A stretch of 64,000 nt of DNA. Source: Psychrobacillus sp048572895. Lineage in GTDB: Bacteria; Bacillota; Bacilli; Bacillales_A; Planococcaceae. Below are positions 1 through 9,108 of this stretch, in pieces; position 1 is the stretch's first letter; each line of letters begins with the position of its first letter. The position numbers and the translations under genes are program-made. Below the pieces are notes generated by a model. The model worked only from the letters and a program-made list of their open reading frames with translations, did no database searches and was not told the origin of the DNA. The stretch lies in assembly GCF_048572895.1 (NCBI RefSeq), contig NZ_CP183878.1:4186466-4250465 (forward strand), read 5' to 3'.

Positions 1-1
1 G

Positions 2-646
2 GAGAAACAAGAGCTATTACTTGCAACAAGCAAGATGCTCATAAATACGTTTAATAAAGAAGAATATGAACAGCTTGTAGAGCCATTTCAGGAAATTCTT
101 CCTCCGGTTTCATTAAGACTAGGGGACTGGCTGGAAATTTGCCCGGCTGATCTATTAGAAACTGTAAAAAACTATACGAGTGAAATGGCTGAAGGAATGG
201 CTAAATGGGTAGGTAAGAACTGGCAAGTGAAGACAAAAGAAGATCTCGATGAGTATACCTACTATGTAGCTGGGCTTGTTGGAGTAATGCTTTCGGACTT
301 ATGGAAGTGGAGTGCAGATATAAATACAGACCGTAATTTAGCAATTGCATATGGTCGCGGTCTTCAAGCAGTTAATATATTGCGAAACAAGGACGAAGAT
401 GGCGAACGTGGTGTACAATTCTTCCCAGAAGGATGGACAAGAGCAGACATGTTCGATTATGCAGAAGACAATTTAGCACAAGCAGATGAATACATCAAGA
501 GTATCAACCGCAAAAGTATATTGTTATTTTGTAAATTACCTCTTGCGCTTGCTCACAAAACTCTTAAAGCACTGAAGAACGGAAAAGAAAAAATGACCCG
601 ATCGGAGGTAGAGCAAACTGTAGAGGAAGTACAAGCAGAGGTTTAA
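2..646 (+). CDS. Squalene/phytoene synthase family protein (5' truncated by window edge)
   Basis: This is the C-terminal part of a trans-isoprenyl diphosphate synthase (HH) family protein, the family that joins prenyl diphosphates head to head or, in YisP-type members, removes phosphate. The frame is open to the window edge (codons from base 2), so the ATG at 35 is probably internal and the first Asp-rich motif lies upstream. Visible are the YYVAGLVG segment and the second Asp-rich region NILRNKDEDGERG, where the usual first Asp is Asn. It is followed 16 bp later by yqeY, which suggests one transcript. The substrate cannot be told from sequence. Confidence 0.8.
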   Translation, partial: EKQELLLATSKMLINTFNKEEYEQLVEPFQEILPPVSLRLGDWLEICPADLLETVKNYTSEMAEGMAKWVGKNWQVKTKEDLDEYTYYVAGLVGVMLSDLWKWSADINTDRNLAIAYGRGLQAVNILRNKDEDGERGVQFFPEGWTRADMFDYAEDNLAQADEYIKSINRKSILLFCKLPLALAHKTLKALKNGKEKMTRSEVEQTVEEVQAEV

Positions 647-662
647 AGAGAGGAAGAAGCAT

Positions 663-1088
663 ATGTTAAAAACTATCGTATTCGATCATATAAAACGTGC
701 CATGAAAGAAAAAGATGTGCTGGCTAAGGGAGTATTAACCATACTAAAATCTGCACTTGATAATGCGGAAAAAGAAAAAGGGTCTGGGCTTACACCAGAA
801 GAAGAAATTGCCATCGTAAATAGAGAAGTGAAACAAACAAACCAAGCTTTAGAAGGTGCAAAAGAAGCAAATCGCGAGGATCTAATTGAAAAAGAAAATG
901 CAAAGCTAAAACTACTAGCAAACTTCTTGCCAACCCAATTAAGTGAAGAAGAAATAGTAACGGTTTTAACTGAAGCCGGAGTTGTAAAAGGCATGAACAT
1001 GGGAGACGCAATGAAAATTGCTAAACCATTGCTTGCAGGAAAAGCAGATGGAGGGACGATGTCTAAAGTAGTGAAAAGCATGATTTAA
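663..1088 (+). CDS. yqeY: GatB/YqeY domain protein
   Basis: A 141-residue YqeY-family protein, related to the tail domain of the GatB subunit of tRNA amidotransferase. The N-terminal helical part carries MKEKDVLAKGVLTILKSAL, and the C-terminal part the family motif GMNMGDAMKIAKPLLAGKADG. Length is normal for free-standing YqeY. The start has a ribosome site (GAGGAAG) about 10 bp upstream. It is the last gene of a rightward transcript closed by the hairpin at 1089-1122. A role in tRNA-linked metabolism is inferred from the domain only. Confidence 0.93.
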   Translation: MLKTIVFDHIKRAMKEKDVLAKGVLTILKSALDNAEKEKGSGLTPEEEIAIVNREVKQTNQALEGAKEANREDLIEKENAKLKLLANFLPTQLSEEEIVTVLTEAGVVKGMNMGDAMKIAKPLLAGKADGGTMSKVVKSMI

Positions 1089-1122
1089 AACAAAGGAGGG
1101 TGCAAGAGCATCCTCCTTTGTT
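1089..1122. terminator. Bidirectional terminator between yqeY and the rRNA methyltransferase
   Basis: An 11-bp perfect stem (1089-1099 with 1112-1122) separates two convergent genes. The T-run is better on the minus strand. Confidence 0.75.
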
Positions 1123-1130
1123 GAAAACAT

Positions 1131-2333
1131 TTACTTCACTTTTATGAATAGAACCTTCAAATAATTACCTTCTTTGAAAAGAGCAGAAGTTTTAAAGTCA
1201 CTTGGAAGGGAAAACTCTTCCTCAATTGCGTATTTTCGGTTACTCTCCTTAAAAGCCTTTTCTACAAATGTCTTGAATTTCTTCATCCCAAATGTTGCAT
1301 TATTGGTAGATGCTACAATAATGCCATTCTTTTCCGTGATATTAATGGCGTCTATTAATAATTTTGTATAATCTTTGGCTGAACTGAATGTATATTTTTT
1401 AGAACGTGCAAAGCTAGGAGGATCGAGAATGACCATATCGAAGGATAGTTCCTTCCGTTTCGCATATTTAAAATAATCAAATACATCCATCACGATAATA
1501 TCTTGTTGTTCTACATCTATTCCATTTACTTCAAATTGTTCAGTTGTTTTACTTAAGCTTCTTTTTGCAAGATCGACACTGGTTGTTTTTGTGGCACCAC
1601 CAGCCGCAGCAAATACAGAAAAAGCTCCAGTATACGAGAATGTATTCAGTACTGTTTTTCCATTTGAATATTTATCTCGAATTGTTTTACGAACATCGCG
1701 TTGGTCTAAAAACACCCCTACCATTGCCCCATCATTTAAGTAAATAGCAAAGTTTTGTCCATTTTCTTTAACGAGGAGAGGGAATTCTCCACGTTCACCT
1801 TTAACAAAGTCATCGTCTTCCACATATTGACCCTTTGTATCAAAACGTTTCTTTTCATATATACCTTTATAGGGGGTAGAAGCTTCAAATGCCGCTAAAA
1901 TCATTTCTTTAAAGGAATAAATTCCCTCACTATACCAGCTGATTAAATAGAATCCGTCAAAATAGTCAATGGTTAAACCTCCGATACCGTCTCCTTCCCC
2001 GTTGAATACACGAAAGGCCGTTGTATCAGTACTATGGTAATAGTCATCACGGTGTTTAATCGCTGCAGCTATTTTCTTTTGGAAAAATGATTGATCAATT
2101 TTCTCGTTTTCATATTTGGTTAGAAGCCAGCCAATGCCTTTATTTTGTTTTCCGACATAGCCTTTCCCGATAAATTTGCCAGCAGCATTTTGTAGCTTTA
2201 AAATGCATCCTTCTTCAAAAGATTCAGTCTCGTGGAAGCCATCTTTCATTAAAATAGGAACGCCTTTTTGTAAATCTTGGGCAAGTGTTTCAGTTACTTT
2301 GATATCTAATTCATTTTGCGTCATTGTAGTCAT
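1131..2333 (-). CDS. Class I SAM-dependent rRNA methyltransferase, RlmI/YwbD type
   Basis: A 400-residue enzyme of the RlmI family, which methylates cytosine (C5) in 23S rRNA in E. coli. It has an N-terminal PUA-like RNA-binding region (about 1-75), then a Rossmann fold with the SAM-binding segment LNTFSYTGAFSVFAA (about 225-240) and the catalytic motif DPPSFARSK (about 305). Length fits the family (about 395-400). It stands alone, facing yqeY. The exact target base in this organism is not known; the family assignment is firm. Confidence 0.9.
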   Translation of the reverse strand: MTTMTQNELDIKVTETLAQDLQKGVPILMKDGFHETESFEEGCILKLQNAAGKFIGKGYVGKQNKGIGWLLTKYENEKIDQSFFQKKIAAAIKHRDDYYHSTDTTAFRVFNGEGDGIGGLTIDYFDGFYLISWYSEGIYSFKEMILAAFEASTPYKGIYEKKRFDTKGQYVEDDDFVKGERGEFPLLVKENGQNFAIYLNDGAMVGVFLDQRDVRKTIRDKYSNGKTVLNTFSYTGAFSVFAAAGGATKTTSVDLAKRSLSKTTEQFEVNGIDVEQQDIIVMDVFDYFKYAKRKELSFDMVILDPPSFARSKKYTFSSAKDYTKLLIDAINITEKNGIIVASTNNATFGMKKFKTFVEKAFKESNRKYAIEEEFSLPSDFKTSALFKEGNYLKVLFIKVK

Positions 2334-2435
2334 CCTTATATGTTTTTTTATATATTATCCCATAGGTGTGGGTAAAAACCCTTTATAGTCTTATGGTACA
2401 ATATACTATACATGCGCAGAGGAAGGAAGTTTGCT

Positions 2436-2681
2436 ATGAAAAAGTCAAAAATAATCCCGCCAATTATGATTGTTGTGGCAGTACTAGCAACTATTATTTT
2501 AAACCAAGAGGAATATTCGGAAGTAACAATTATAAATAGAATACTTATCATTATAGGAGCAGCTATTGTATCCTCCGTCATCGGCTATTTTCTACTAGGA
2601 TCCGATGTAGATAAAGTTGACCCAAAACCAACTAATTACACAGCCAACAAGGTAAATAAGAAAAATAGCGGCAGAAAATAG
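2436..2681 (+). CDS. Small two-helix membrane protein, unknown
   Basis: An 81-residue protein starting at the ATG at 2436, chosen because AGGAAGGA lies 7 bp upstream; the ATG at 2412 has no such site. Two hydrophobic helices (about residues 5-22 and 35-57) are joined by a short acidic loop, and the tail is polar and Lys/Asn-rich. Only 33 bp separate it from recQ, so they may share a transcript. I do not recognise a family. Confidence 0.65.
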   Translation: MKKSKIIPPIMIVVAVLATIILNQEEYSEVTIINRILIIIGAAIVSSVIGYFLLGSDVDKVDPKPTNYTANKVNKKNSGRK

Positions 2682-2714
2682 AGGGTTTCCAAATATACGA
2701 TAGGAGTGACCTAG

Positions 2715-4481
2715 GTGTTAGATAAAGCACGTCAATTATTACAAACTTATTTTGGATATGATTCCTTTCGTGAGGGTCAAGAAACGGTTATTAACTATGT
2801 ATTAGAAGAGAACTCTAGTCTATGTGTAATGCCTACAGGGGGAGGAAAGTCTCTTTGCTACCAAATCCCAGCTTTGATGCTAGAAGGTACTACGATCGTT
2901 ATCTCTCCGTTAATTTCCCTTATGAAAGACCAAGTCGATACTTTAATTCAGGCCGGGATTCCTGCAACCTTTATAAACAGCACATTAACTGCAGAAGAAG
3001 TAAGGCAAACAATGGAAGAAGTACAAAATGGCCAATATCGTTTGCTTTATATAGCCCCGGAGCGTTTAGAGTCTCCCAACTTTTTAAATCAATTAAAAAA
3101 AGTAAAAGTACCATTAATAGCAGTAGACGAGGCACATTGTATTTCGCAATGGGGGCACGATTTCCGCCCAAGTTATCGCGCTATTCATCGATTAAAGGAA
3201 GTATTTACGGAACAACCAACTGTGCTCGCCCTAACGGCTACTGCAACGCCAGCTGTGCGAGATGATATTTGCAGGTTGCTACAAATTCAAGAGGATAATA
3301 CTGTTATAACTGGGTTTGCAAGGTCAAACTTAGCGTTTTCGGTAATATTAGGACAGGATAAAAATAAGTTTTTAAAAGAGTTTATTAAGAAAAATAAGAA
3401 CGAAGTAGGAATTATTTACGCGGCGACAAGAAAAACGGTAGACCTTTTATATGATTTGCTAAATAGAACGGGTATTCAGACTGCTAAATATCATGCAGGT
3501 CTTCCAGAGGTGTTTCGAAACAAGGAACAAGAGCGATTTCTAACAGATGAAGCACAAGTAATGGTTGCGACCAATGCATTTGGTATGGGAATCGATAAAT
3601 CTAATGTCCGCTATGTAATTCACTATCAATTGCCGAAGAATATGGAGAGCTACTATCAGGAAGCTGGGAGAGCGGGACGAGATGGTTTACCAAGTGAATG
3701 TGTCGTTTTATATGCATCTCAAGACGTTCAAACGCAACGATTTTTAATAGATCAAGCAATGGATCGTGAACGAATTCCTCAGGAGCTTGAGAAACTACAA
3801 GGAATGGTGGATTATTGTCACACCGAAAATTGTTTGCAGCAGTTTATCGTTACTTATTTTGGGGAGCCAGATGCTACAAGATGCGGCCAATGTGGAAACT
3901 GCACTGATTCCAGGGAGGTCCAAGATGTAACAAAAGAGGTTCAAATGGTTCTTTCATGTGTGGTTCGAATGGGACAAAGATTTGGCAAGACGATGACTGC
4001 TCAAGTATTGACTGGTTCTGAAAACAAAAAAGTAATTGACTTTGGTTTTACGAAGTTATCAACTTATGGCATATTAAAGGGTAAATCGTTAAAAGAAGTG
4101 TCTGGTTTAATGGAGTTTATGATTGCGGAAGGATTTCTTTCAGTGAAGCATGGTAGCTTACCAACTATTTATGTTTCAGATGCAGGAAAAGAAGTATTAC
4201 TGGGGAATAAAGTAGTGGAACGTAAAGGTGTAACTGTAACGAAACAAATCGCGAAGAATGATCCGTTGTTCGAAAGACTAAGAATACTTCGGAAAAAAAT
4301 TGCGGACGAAGAAGGTGTACCACCATTTGTTATTTTTTCTGATAAGACTCTACAGCATATGTGTGCAGAGCGTCCGCAAACCGAAGAAAAATTATTAGAA
4401 ATTCACGGAATAGGTGCAAACAAACGAGAAAAATATGGACAAGCTTTTCTCGAGGAGATTAACAATTATATTACCGTGTAA
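2715..4481 (+). CDS. recQ: ATP-dependent DNA helicase RecQ
   Basis: A 588-residue 3'-5' DNA helicase for recombination and fork repair. In order: Walker A TGGGKS (about residue 43), the DEAH box VDEAHCISQWGHDF (about 140), motif VI QEAGRAGRDG (about 315), a zinc-binding cysteine cluster RCGQCGNC (about 395), a winged-helix region, and a C-terminal HRDC domain (about 515-588). Full domain content marks RecQ rather than the shorter RecS. The start is GTG with AGGAG upstream. The 3' end overlaps the convergent DUF2187 gene by 16 bp. Confidence 0.97.
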   Translation: MLDKARQLLQTYFGYDSFREGQETVINYVLEENSSLCVMPTGGGKSLCYQIPALMLEGTTIVISPLISLMKDQVDTLIQAGIPATFINSTLTAEEVRQTMEEVQNGQYRLLYIAPERLESPNFLNQLKKVKVPLIAVDEAHCISQWGHDFRPSYRAIHRLKEVFTEQPTVLALTATATPAVRDDICRLLQIQEDNTVITGFARSNLAFSVILGQDKNKFLKEFIKKNKNEVGIIYAATRKTVDLLYDLLNRTGIQTAKYHAGLPEVFRNKEQERFLTDEAQVMVATNAFGMGIDKSNVRYVIHYQLPKNMESYYQEAGRAGRDGLPSECVVLYASQDVQTQRFLIDQAMDRERIPQELEKLQGMVDYCHTENCLQQFIVTYFGEPDATRCGQCGNCTDSREVQDVTKEVQMVLSCVVRMGQRFGKTMTAQVLTGSENKKVIDFGFTKLSTYGILKGKSLKEVSGLMEFMIAEGFLSVKHGSLPTIYVSDAGKEVLLGNKVVERKGVTVTKQIAKNDPLFERLRILRKKIADEEGVPPFVIFSDKTLQHMCAERPQTEEKLLEIHGIGANKREKYGQAFLEEINNYITV

Positions 4482-4687
4482 TTTTTATGAGATACTACCG
4501 TAAGATTCGAAGGTACATTAATCTTTTTAGCATCTTCGGTAGAAATTTCAACAATTACCGATTGCTCTAAAATTTTAAAAATAGTTCCTTGTACCTCGTG
4601 ATCATTACGAGTGAAAGAGATCTTTTCATCAATTTTCCTAGCTGCCACAAAGGGTGAAACTTCCTTAGGTTGTCGTTGGAAACTCAT
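4466..4687 (-). CDS. DUF2187 (YkvS-like) small protein
   Basis: A 73-residue protein ending in the DUF2187 core: KISFTRNDHEVQGTIFKI, then NLTVVSHKNY. It is a small basic beta-barrel-like fold of unknown function that is common in Bacillales. It is convergent with recQ and overlaps its last 16 bp, so no terminator separates the two. Confidence 0.8.
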   Translation of the reverse strand: MSFQRQPKEVSPFVAARKIDEKISFTRNDHEVQGTIFKILEQSVIVEISTEDAKKINVPSNLTVVSHKNYTVI

Positions 4688-4996
4688 GTGTCTGCCTCTT
4701 TTCTAGTTTTATTACGCACTTAGCGATAGTTTAATTATACCATAGATTAGGGTTAAAAATCGGAAAAAGAGATTATAAATACTCGAGTACAAGGGAATCG
4801 TGTCGAATACTCTCGCTATAATGGAGAAACGGAAACCGTAAGAGGGTCATTGCTCTTACGGTTTGTTTCATAATTAATTGTTTTGTTGCTTTATTTTATT
4901 TTTTATAAAACTACGTATATGATAGGGTTAAGAGAATTTTGTGAGCTAATATGAAGGAGAGGAACATAAGTTGAATTAGTCGAAACAGCTTATGTA
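4688..4996. other. Non-coding gap with one free hairpin
   Basis: A 12-bp perfect stem (4833-4844 with 4853-4864, 8-nt loop) stands alone without a long T-run and serves no adjacent gene end. The rest is AT-rich. An AAGGAGA ribosome site at 4954-4960 belongs to the next gene. Confidence 0.6.
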
Positions 4997-5269
4997 TTGG
5001 ACGAAAAAGAGAAGCAAATAGCAAATGTTCTTAAAGAAAAAGATTTTGACGTGATGAATATTCAATTACGAGCTGGGGAAGAAGTAAAAGAACATCATGT
5101 TGAAGCGAATGTATTGATTGTTGTAAGAAAAGGGAAAGTACAGTTTATGGTGGAAGGTAATGAGCATATTGTAACACCAGAGAACATATTGCATATGAAA
5201 CCATTAGAAAAACATGCTTTAAAGGCATTAGAAGATTTGGATATAGTAGTAACTAAAATTAGTTTGTAA
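4997..5269 (+). CDS. Cupin-domain protein (start uncertain)
   Basis: A 90-residue single cupin barrel. RAGEEVKEHH gives metal-ligand-like His/Glu residues, and later come VRKGKVQFMVEG and HMKPLEKHAL. The only in-frame start, TTG at 4997, lacks a ribosome site. A good site (AAGGAGA, 4954-4960) points to TTG at 4971, which is one nucleotide out of frame. The open frame between (4970 onward, ELVETAYVLDEKEK) looks coding, so a 1-nt deletion, real or an assembly error, is likely. It sits 16 bp upstream of dbpA. Substrate unknown. Confidence 0.75.
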   Translation: MDEKEKQIANVLKEKDFDVMNIQLRAGEEVKEHHVEANVLIVVRKGKVQFMVEGNEHIVTPENILHMKPLEKHALKALEDLDIVVTKISL

Positions 5270-5285
5270 GAGGAGATTATGCACA

Positions 5286-6722
5286 GTGCATTTTAAAGAG
5301 TTTAAGTTAGACGAGAAGATTTTACGTGCCATTGAACAGTTGGGCTATACAGAGCCAACAGAAGTACAGCAAAAAGTAATACCGGTTGTTCTAGAGAAGC
5401 AGGATGTATTAGTGAAATCTAAAACGGGTAGTGGTAAAACAGCTTCTTTTGCAACTCCATTATGTGAGCTTGTAGACTGGGAAGAAAACAAGCCCCAAGC
5501 ATTAGTATTAACCCCTACAAGAGAATTGGCGGTTCAAGTTCAAGAGGATATCACTAATATCGGTCGTTATAAACGTATAAAAGGTCTGGCCTTATACGGG
5601 AAGTCACCTTTTGCTAGACAAAAATTAGCTCTAAAGCAAAAAACACATATCATTGTAGGTACGCCTGGTAGAGTATTAGACCATATCGAAAAAGGAACGC
5701 TAGATGTGTCTAAAATGGAGTATCTTGTGATTGATGAAGCAGATGAAATGCTGAATATGGGCTTTTTAGAGCAAGTGGAATCCATTATTAAATTACTTCC
5801 AAAAACTCGAACGACGATGTTATTTTCAGCAACACTTTCGGACCAAATCAAAAAATTAAGTTCGAAGTATATGAAACAAGCGGTATCCATTGAAATTGAT
5901 GCATCTAAAGAAAATGCACCAGATATAGAACATGTGAAGTATGTTGTAGTAGAGGAGTTAAAGCTTTCCTTACTGGAAAAATTAACAATTGTCGAGAACC
6001 CGGATAGTTGTATTATCTTCTGTCGTACAAAAGAACGCGTAGAACAGCTCGTAGATGTATTAGATGAAAAAGGCTATACAGCTGACAAAATTCACGGTGG
6101 TATGATGCAGGAGGATCGCTTCGAGGTAATGGACGATTTCCGCAAAGGTGAATTCCGTTATTTAATTGCTACGGATGTTGCAGCTCGTGGGATTGATATT
6201 GACGATATAACTCATGTTATTCATTATGATGTGCCATTGGAGCAAGAAAGCTATGTCCATCGTACAGGTAGAACAGGACGAGCAGGGCGTAGTGGTAAAT
6301 CGATTATGCTGGCAACTCCTTTTGAAGATAAGTTTGTAAGAGAGATCGAATCATTTATAGGATTCGAAATTCCTACAGCATCAGAGCCGACAAAAGAGGA
6401 AATTGTAAAAGGTCGTGCTGCATTTGATATGAAAATGCAGGAGCAACCAGAGGTAAAAAAATCTAAAGGCGAACAACTAAATGCGAATATCACAAAACTA
6501 TACTTCAATGGTGGTAAGAAAAAGAAAATCCGCGCAGTCGATTTTGTTGGAACCATCGCTAAAATTGAAGGAGTCACAGCAGACGACATAGGAATTATTA
6601 CAATTCAAGACACCGTATCCTATGTAGAAATATTAAATGGCAAAGGCCCACTTGTACTGAAAAAAATGAGAAACACAACCGTCAAAGGTAAGTTATTGAA
6701 AGTGCATATCGCCAATAAATAA
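5286..6722 (+). CDS. dbpA: DEAD-box RNA helicase DbpA (YxiN type)
   Basis: A 478-residue ATP-dependent RNA helicase. The core has the Q motif, Walker A KTGSGKT (about 50), DEAD in VIDEADEMLNMGF (about 153), SAT (about 180) and motif VI HRTGRTGRAG (about 330). The C-terminal 75 residues form the DbpA RNA-binding domain that directs the family to 23S rRNA hairpin 92, so the role is large-subunit assembly. The start is GTG after GAGGAG; the ATG at 5279 is out of frame and stops at once. Closed by the hairpin at 6726-6760. Confidence 0.93.
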   Translation: MHFKEFKLDEKILRAIEQLGYTEPTEVQQKVIPVVLEKQDVLVKSKTGSGKTASFATPLCELVDWEENKPQALVLTPTRELAVQVQEDITNIGRYKRIKGLALYGKSPFARQKLALKQKTHIIVGTPGRVLDHIEKGTLDVSKMEYLVIDEADEMLNMGFLEQVESIIKLLPKTRTTMLFSATLSDQIKKLSSKYMKQAVSIEIDASKENAPDIEHVKYVVVEELKLSLLEKLTIVENPDSCIIFCRTKERVEQLVDVLDEKGYTADKIHGGMMQEDRFEVMDDFRKGEFRYLIATDVAARGIDIDDITHVIHYDVPLEQESYVHRTGRTGRAGRSGKSIMLATPFEDKFVREIESFIGFEIPTASEPTKEEIVKGRAAFDMKMQEQPEVKKSKGEQLNANITKLYFNGGKKKKIRAVDFVGTIAKIEGVTADDIGIITIQDTVSYVEILNGKGPLVLKKMRNTTVKGKLLKVHIANK

Positions 6723-6725
6723 AAT

Positions 6726-6760
6726 GAAAGAGGCTATCCAACCATGGAAAGCCTTTTTCT
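6726..6760 (+). terminator. Terminator of dbpA
   Basis: A 10-bp stem with one G:T pair (6726-6735 with 6750-6759) has an inner 4-bp stem in its loop and a T-rich right arm. Confidence 0.8.
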
Positions 6761-6813
6761 GTTTCAAAAGACTATTAAGAATTAGATGTATTTCTGGAAA
6801 TATTATCCGTTCC

Positions 6814-6940
6814 GCAAGTAAAAGGTACTTGACCGCAAGTAAATATCGACTTAGAGCAAGTAACTCCTTTAAGACCGCAAGAAAGACACCAACAGAAGCA
6901 AGTAAACGATGGGTAAGAGCAAGTAAAGACCAAATTATAG
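6814..6940. repeat. 21-nt phased repeat array A (GCAAGTAA units)
   Basis: Six units begin with GCAAG(T/A)AA at 6814, 6835, 6856, 6877, 6898 and 6919, exactly 21 nt apart; the rest of each unit varies. Because 21 is a multiple of 3, the array forms a false 85-codon frame (6724-6981) with a 7-residue repeat. That frame starts inside the dbpA terminator, so I do not call it a gene. Array B at 9109-9312 has the same period and a different motif. Confidence 0.8.
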
Positions 6941-6977
6941 CTAAACGTCATAAGTCACCGAGAAAAGAAAGATCAGA

Positions 6978-7418
6978 TTAAAGTAAAGCATCCTCAATAA
7001 ACCTACGGTAACTCACCATAATTCCATCAGGCAGTTGAGTAGGTGAAAAAAACTGAAGGCTAATAGATTCAATTTCATCTGCTAAAATCTCTCCACTGTA
7101 TTCAGACGTCTTGTACACTGAAGAAACTGAATAAAATGTATCGCCGTTTGGATTTTCGACATAATAATCTGGACCAGAATAGACTTGGCAAAGTTGGAGG
7201 GACTCTATATGTAACCCGGTTTCTTCAAGTACTTCACGTCTTGCTGTTTCCTCGAAGCTTTCACCAAGTTCCATTAAACCACCAGGTAGTCCATAAATAC
7301 CTGGCTCACGTTCTTGTAGTAATATTTGCCCTTTATCATTCAATATAATTACATTCGAGCCTGGTAGTATAAGGGGCTGATGCCCTACGTATTTTCTTAG
7401 TTGTTTATAGTACTCCAT
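6978..7418 (-). CDS. Nudix hydrolase
   Basis: A 146-residue pyrophosphohydrolase acting on some nucleoside diphosphate-X substrate. The Nudix box GX5EX7REUXEEXGU is complete: GGLMELGESFEETARREV followed by LEETGL (about residues 46-69). The rest is the usual alpha/beta/alpha fold in a single domain. It faces dbpA across repeat array A. The substrate cannot be predicted from the box. Confidence 0.92.
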   Translation of the reverse strand: MEYYKQLRKYVGHQPLILPGSNVIILNDKGQILLQEREPGIYGLPGGLMELGESFEETARREVLEETGLHIESLQLCQVYSGPDYYVENPNGDTFYSVSSVYKTSEYSGEILADEIESISLQFFSPTQLPDGIMVSYRRFIEDALL

Positions 7419-7555
7419 GTTAACTCATCCTTCCAATAATAATTTATTTAACAGTGTATCTTAATAATGGTACGATATGTATTAATAATTGAAACTTTAA
7501 GTCAGTAAAACCGTAACATGTAGTAGTTATTAATAATAGAGGATGTGAGCATCAT

Positions 7556-8635
7556 ATGACAAAGAAACTTTGGTTTCAAACAGGAGTAGCCATACTACTG
7601 ACGTTAGTTATTATACGAATGTTCATGGAAGTCAAAGGTATTTTTTCACCCCTTTTGATCATTGGACAAACAATATTTTTACCTTTACTTATAGGCGGTG
7701 TCCTATTCTACTTATCACGTCCACTTTTAAAATTGCTCGAATCCGTTAAGTTTCCAAGATGGGCAAGCATTTTATCGGTGTTTGTTGTTATCGGACTAAT
7801 TGGATGGTTATTTTATGCGCTAGTAGGTCCTAAACTTACAACACAGGTGAATACACTAGTTAAAAACACACCGGGGATTGTAAAAGAAGTTGAGCAATTT
7901 ATAAGATATATGCTTTCTCAAAAGGATCTTTTACCAGAGACGTTACAAGATACAGTAAATGACGCTACAGGAAAGATTAATGATATAGCCGTTTCAGCTG
8001 GATCTTTACTTTTTAAATTCATCCAAAATGTATTCCAAGGGGTTTTCTTGCTTGTACTTGTACCGTTTTTCCTTGTGTATATGTTAAAAGATCATGAAAA
8101 ATTTGCACCCTTTGTTTCTAGTTTTTTTAAAGGTGAGAAAAAGACTTGGATACGCAAGACTTTAGCAGACATTGATGATACATTACGGTCATATATTCAA
8201 GGGCAATTATTCGTTAGTTTCTTAGTTGGATTAATGCTGTTGATAGGATATTTAACGATAAAATTAGAGTATGCACTATTACTCGCAATTTTTGGGATGA
8301 TGATGAATGTTATACCGTTTTTAGGACCCTATATCGCAGTTGTTCCTGCGATAATAATTGCACTTATCCAAAAACCTAAGCTGGCAATTTATGTAGCATT
8401 TATAATGTTAGTAGCACAGCAAATTGAAAGTAATTTCATCACTCCAAACGTCATGGGGAAATCATTAGATATTCATCCATTAACGGTTATTACGGTTATT
8501 TTAGCAGCTGGGAATATTGCCGGATTATGGGGAATTATATTAGCTATTCCTACTTACGCTGTGATTAAAGTAATTTTAAAAAATATTTATGCGCACCGAG
8601 AGGGCATAAAGGATGCAGCAACAAAGTCGGTATAG
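7556..8635 (+). CDS. AI-2E family transporter (UPF0118, YueF-like)
   Basis: A 359-residue multi-pass membrane protein of the AI-2 exporter superfamily. Hydrophobic segments lie near residues 5-25, 30-55, 65-90, 150-175 and 210-330. The family signature region IPFLGPYIAVVPAIIIAL is present, and GKSLDIHPLTVITVILAAG follows. A long soluble stretch (about 95-150) lies between helices. Actual cargo in Bacillales is unclear; members include Na+/H+ antiporter-like proteins. Ends 12 bp before the PH-domain gene, so likely one operon. Confidence 0.88.
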   Translation: MTKKLWFQTGVAILLTLVIIRMFMEVKGIFSPLLIIGQTIFLPLLIGGVLFYLSRPLLKLLESVKFPRWASILSVFVVIGLIGWLFYALVGPKLTTQVNTLVKNTPGIVKEVEQFIRYMLSQKDLLPETLQDTVNDATGKINDIAVSAGSLLFKFIQNVFQGVFLLVLVPFFLVYMLKDHEKFAPFVSSFFKGEKKTWIRKTLADIDDTLRSYIQGQLFVSFLVGLMLLIGYLTIKLEYALLLAIFGMMMNVIPFLGPYIAVVPAIIIALIQKPKLAIYVAFIMLVAQQIESNFITPNVMGKSLDIHPLTVITVILAAGNIAGLWGIILAIPTYAVIKVILKNIYAHREGIKDAATKSV

Positions 8636-8647
8636 GAGTGAAAAATT

Positions 8648-9103
8648 ATGAAATTCCGTTCAAAAATAGATCGGACATTTATGGTTATTATGTCTATTGC
8701 ACTAGTTATTGTTGCGTTAGCGACATTGTGGCCGGTAGCATATGAATTGTTTTATACAAATTCACCTGAATATACTGCTATATGGATTATGACTGTTTTG
8801 TTTTTTGTATGTGCTGGTTTCCTAATATGGACTTCCTTAGATATCCATTACATATTTTACGATGATTTTCTGTATGTCAAAGGTGGACCTTTTCGGAGTA
8901 AAATAAAGTATGAGGATATGACAAAGGTAAATAAATCGTCCAATATATTAGCTGGTTATCGTATTCTATCTTCCAAGGATGCACTACAAATTCATTACAG
9001 ACATTCGTTAATGGGCAGTATAATAATTTCTCCCGACAATCAAGCACAGTTTGTTAAAGTATTATTAGAAAAAGCAAAACATATTGCTTACGTAAAAGTA
9101 TGA
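8648..9103 (+). CDS. Membrane-anchored bacterial PH-domain protein (YyaB-like)
   Basis: A 151-residue protein with two N-terminal membrane helices (about 13-32 and 45-65), then a cytoplasmic bacterial pleckstrin-homology-like domain: YDDFLYVKGGPFRSKIKYED, then the LQIHYRH strand region. The arrangement resembles YyaB/bPH_4 proteins. Function unknown. A ribosome site (AGGAGTG) precedes the ATG by 8 bp. It is probably co-transcribed with the transporter upstream and is followed by repeat array B. Confidence 0.75.
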   Translation: MKFRSKIDRTFMVIMSIALVIVALATLWPVAYELFYTNSPEYTAIWIMTVLFFVCAGFLIWTSLDIHYIFYDDFLYVKGGPFRSKIKYEDMTKVNKSSNILAGYRILSSKDALQIHYRHSLMGSIIISPDNQAQFVKVLLEKAKHIAYVKV

Positions 9104-9108
9104 TCGCT

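Noticed and set aside
686..1081. 131-codon frame antisense to yqeY
   Set aside because: Shadow frame caused by codon bias of yqeY; Ser/Phe-rich with no ribosome site.
6724..6981. Rightward 85-codon open frame with a 7-residue repeat
   Set aside because: It starts inside the dbpA terminator hairpin, has no ribosome site, and its repeat is the direct consequence of the 21-nt DNA period.
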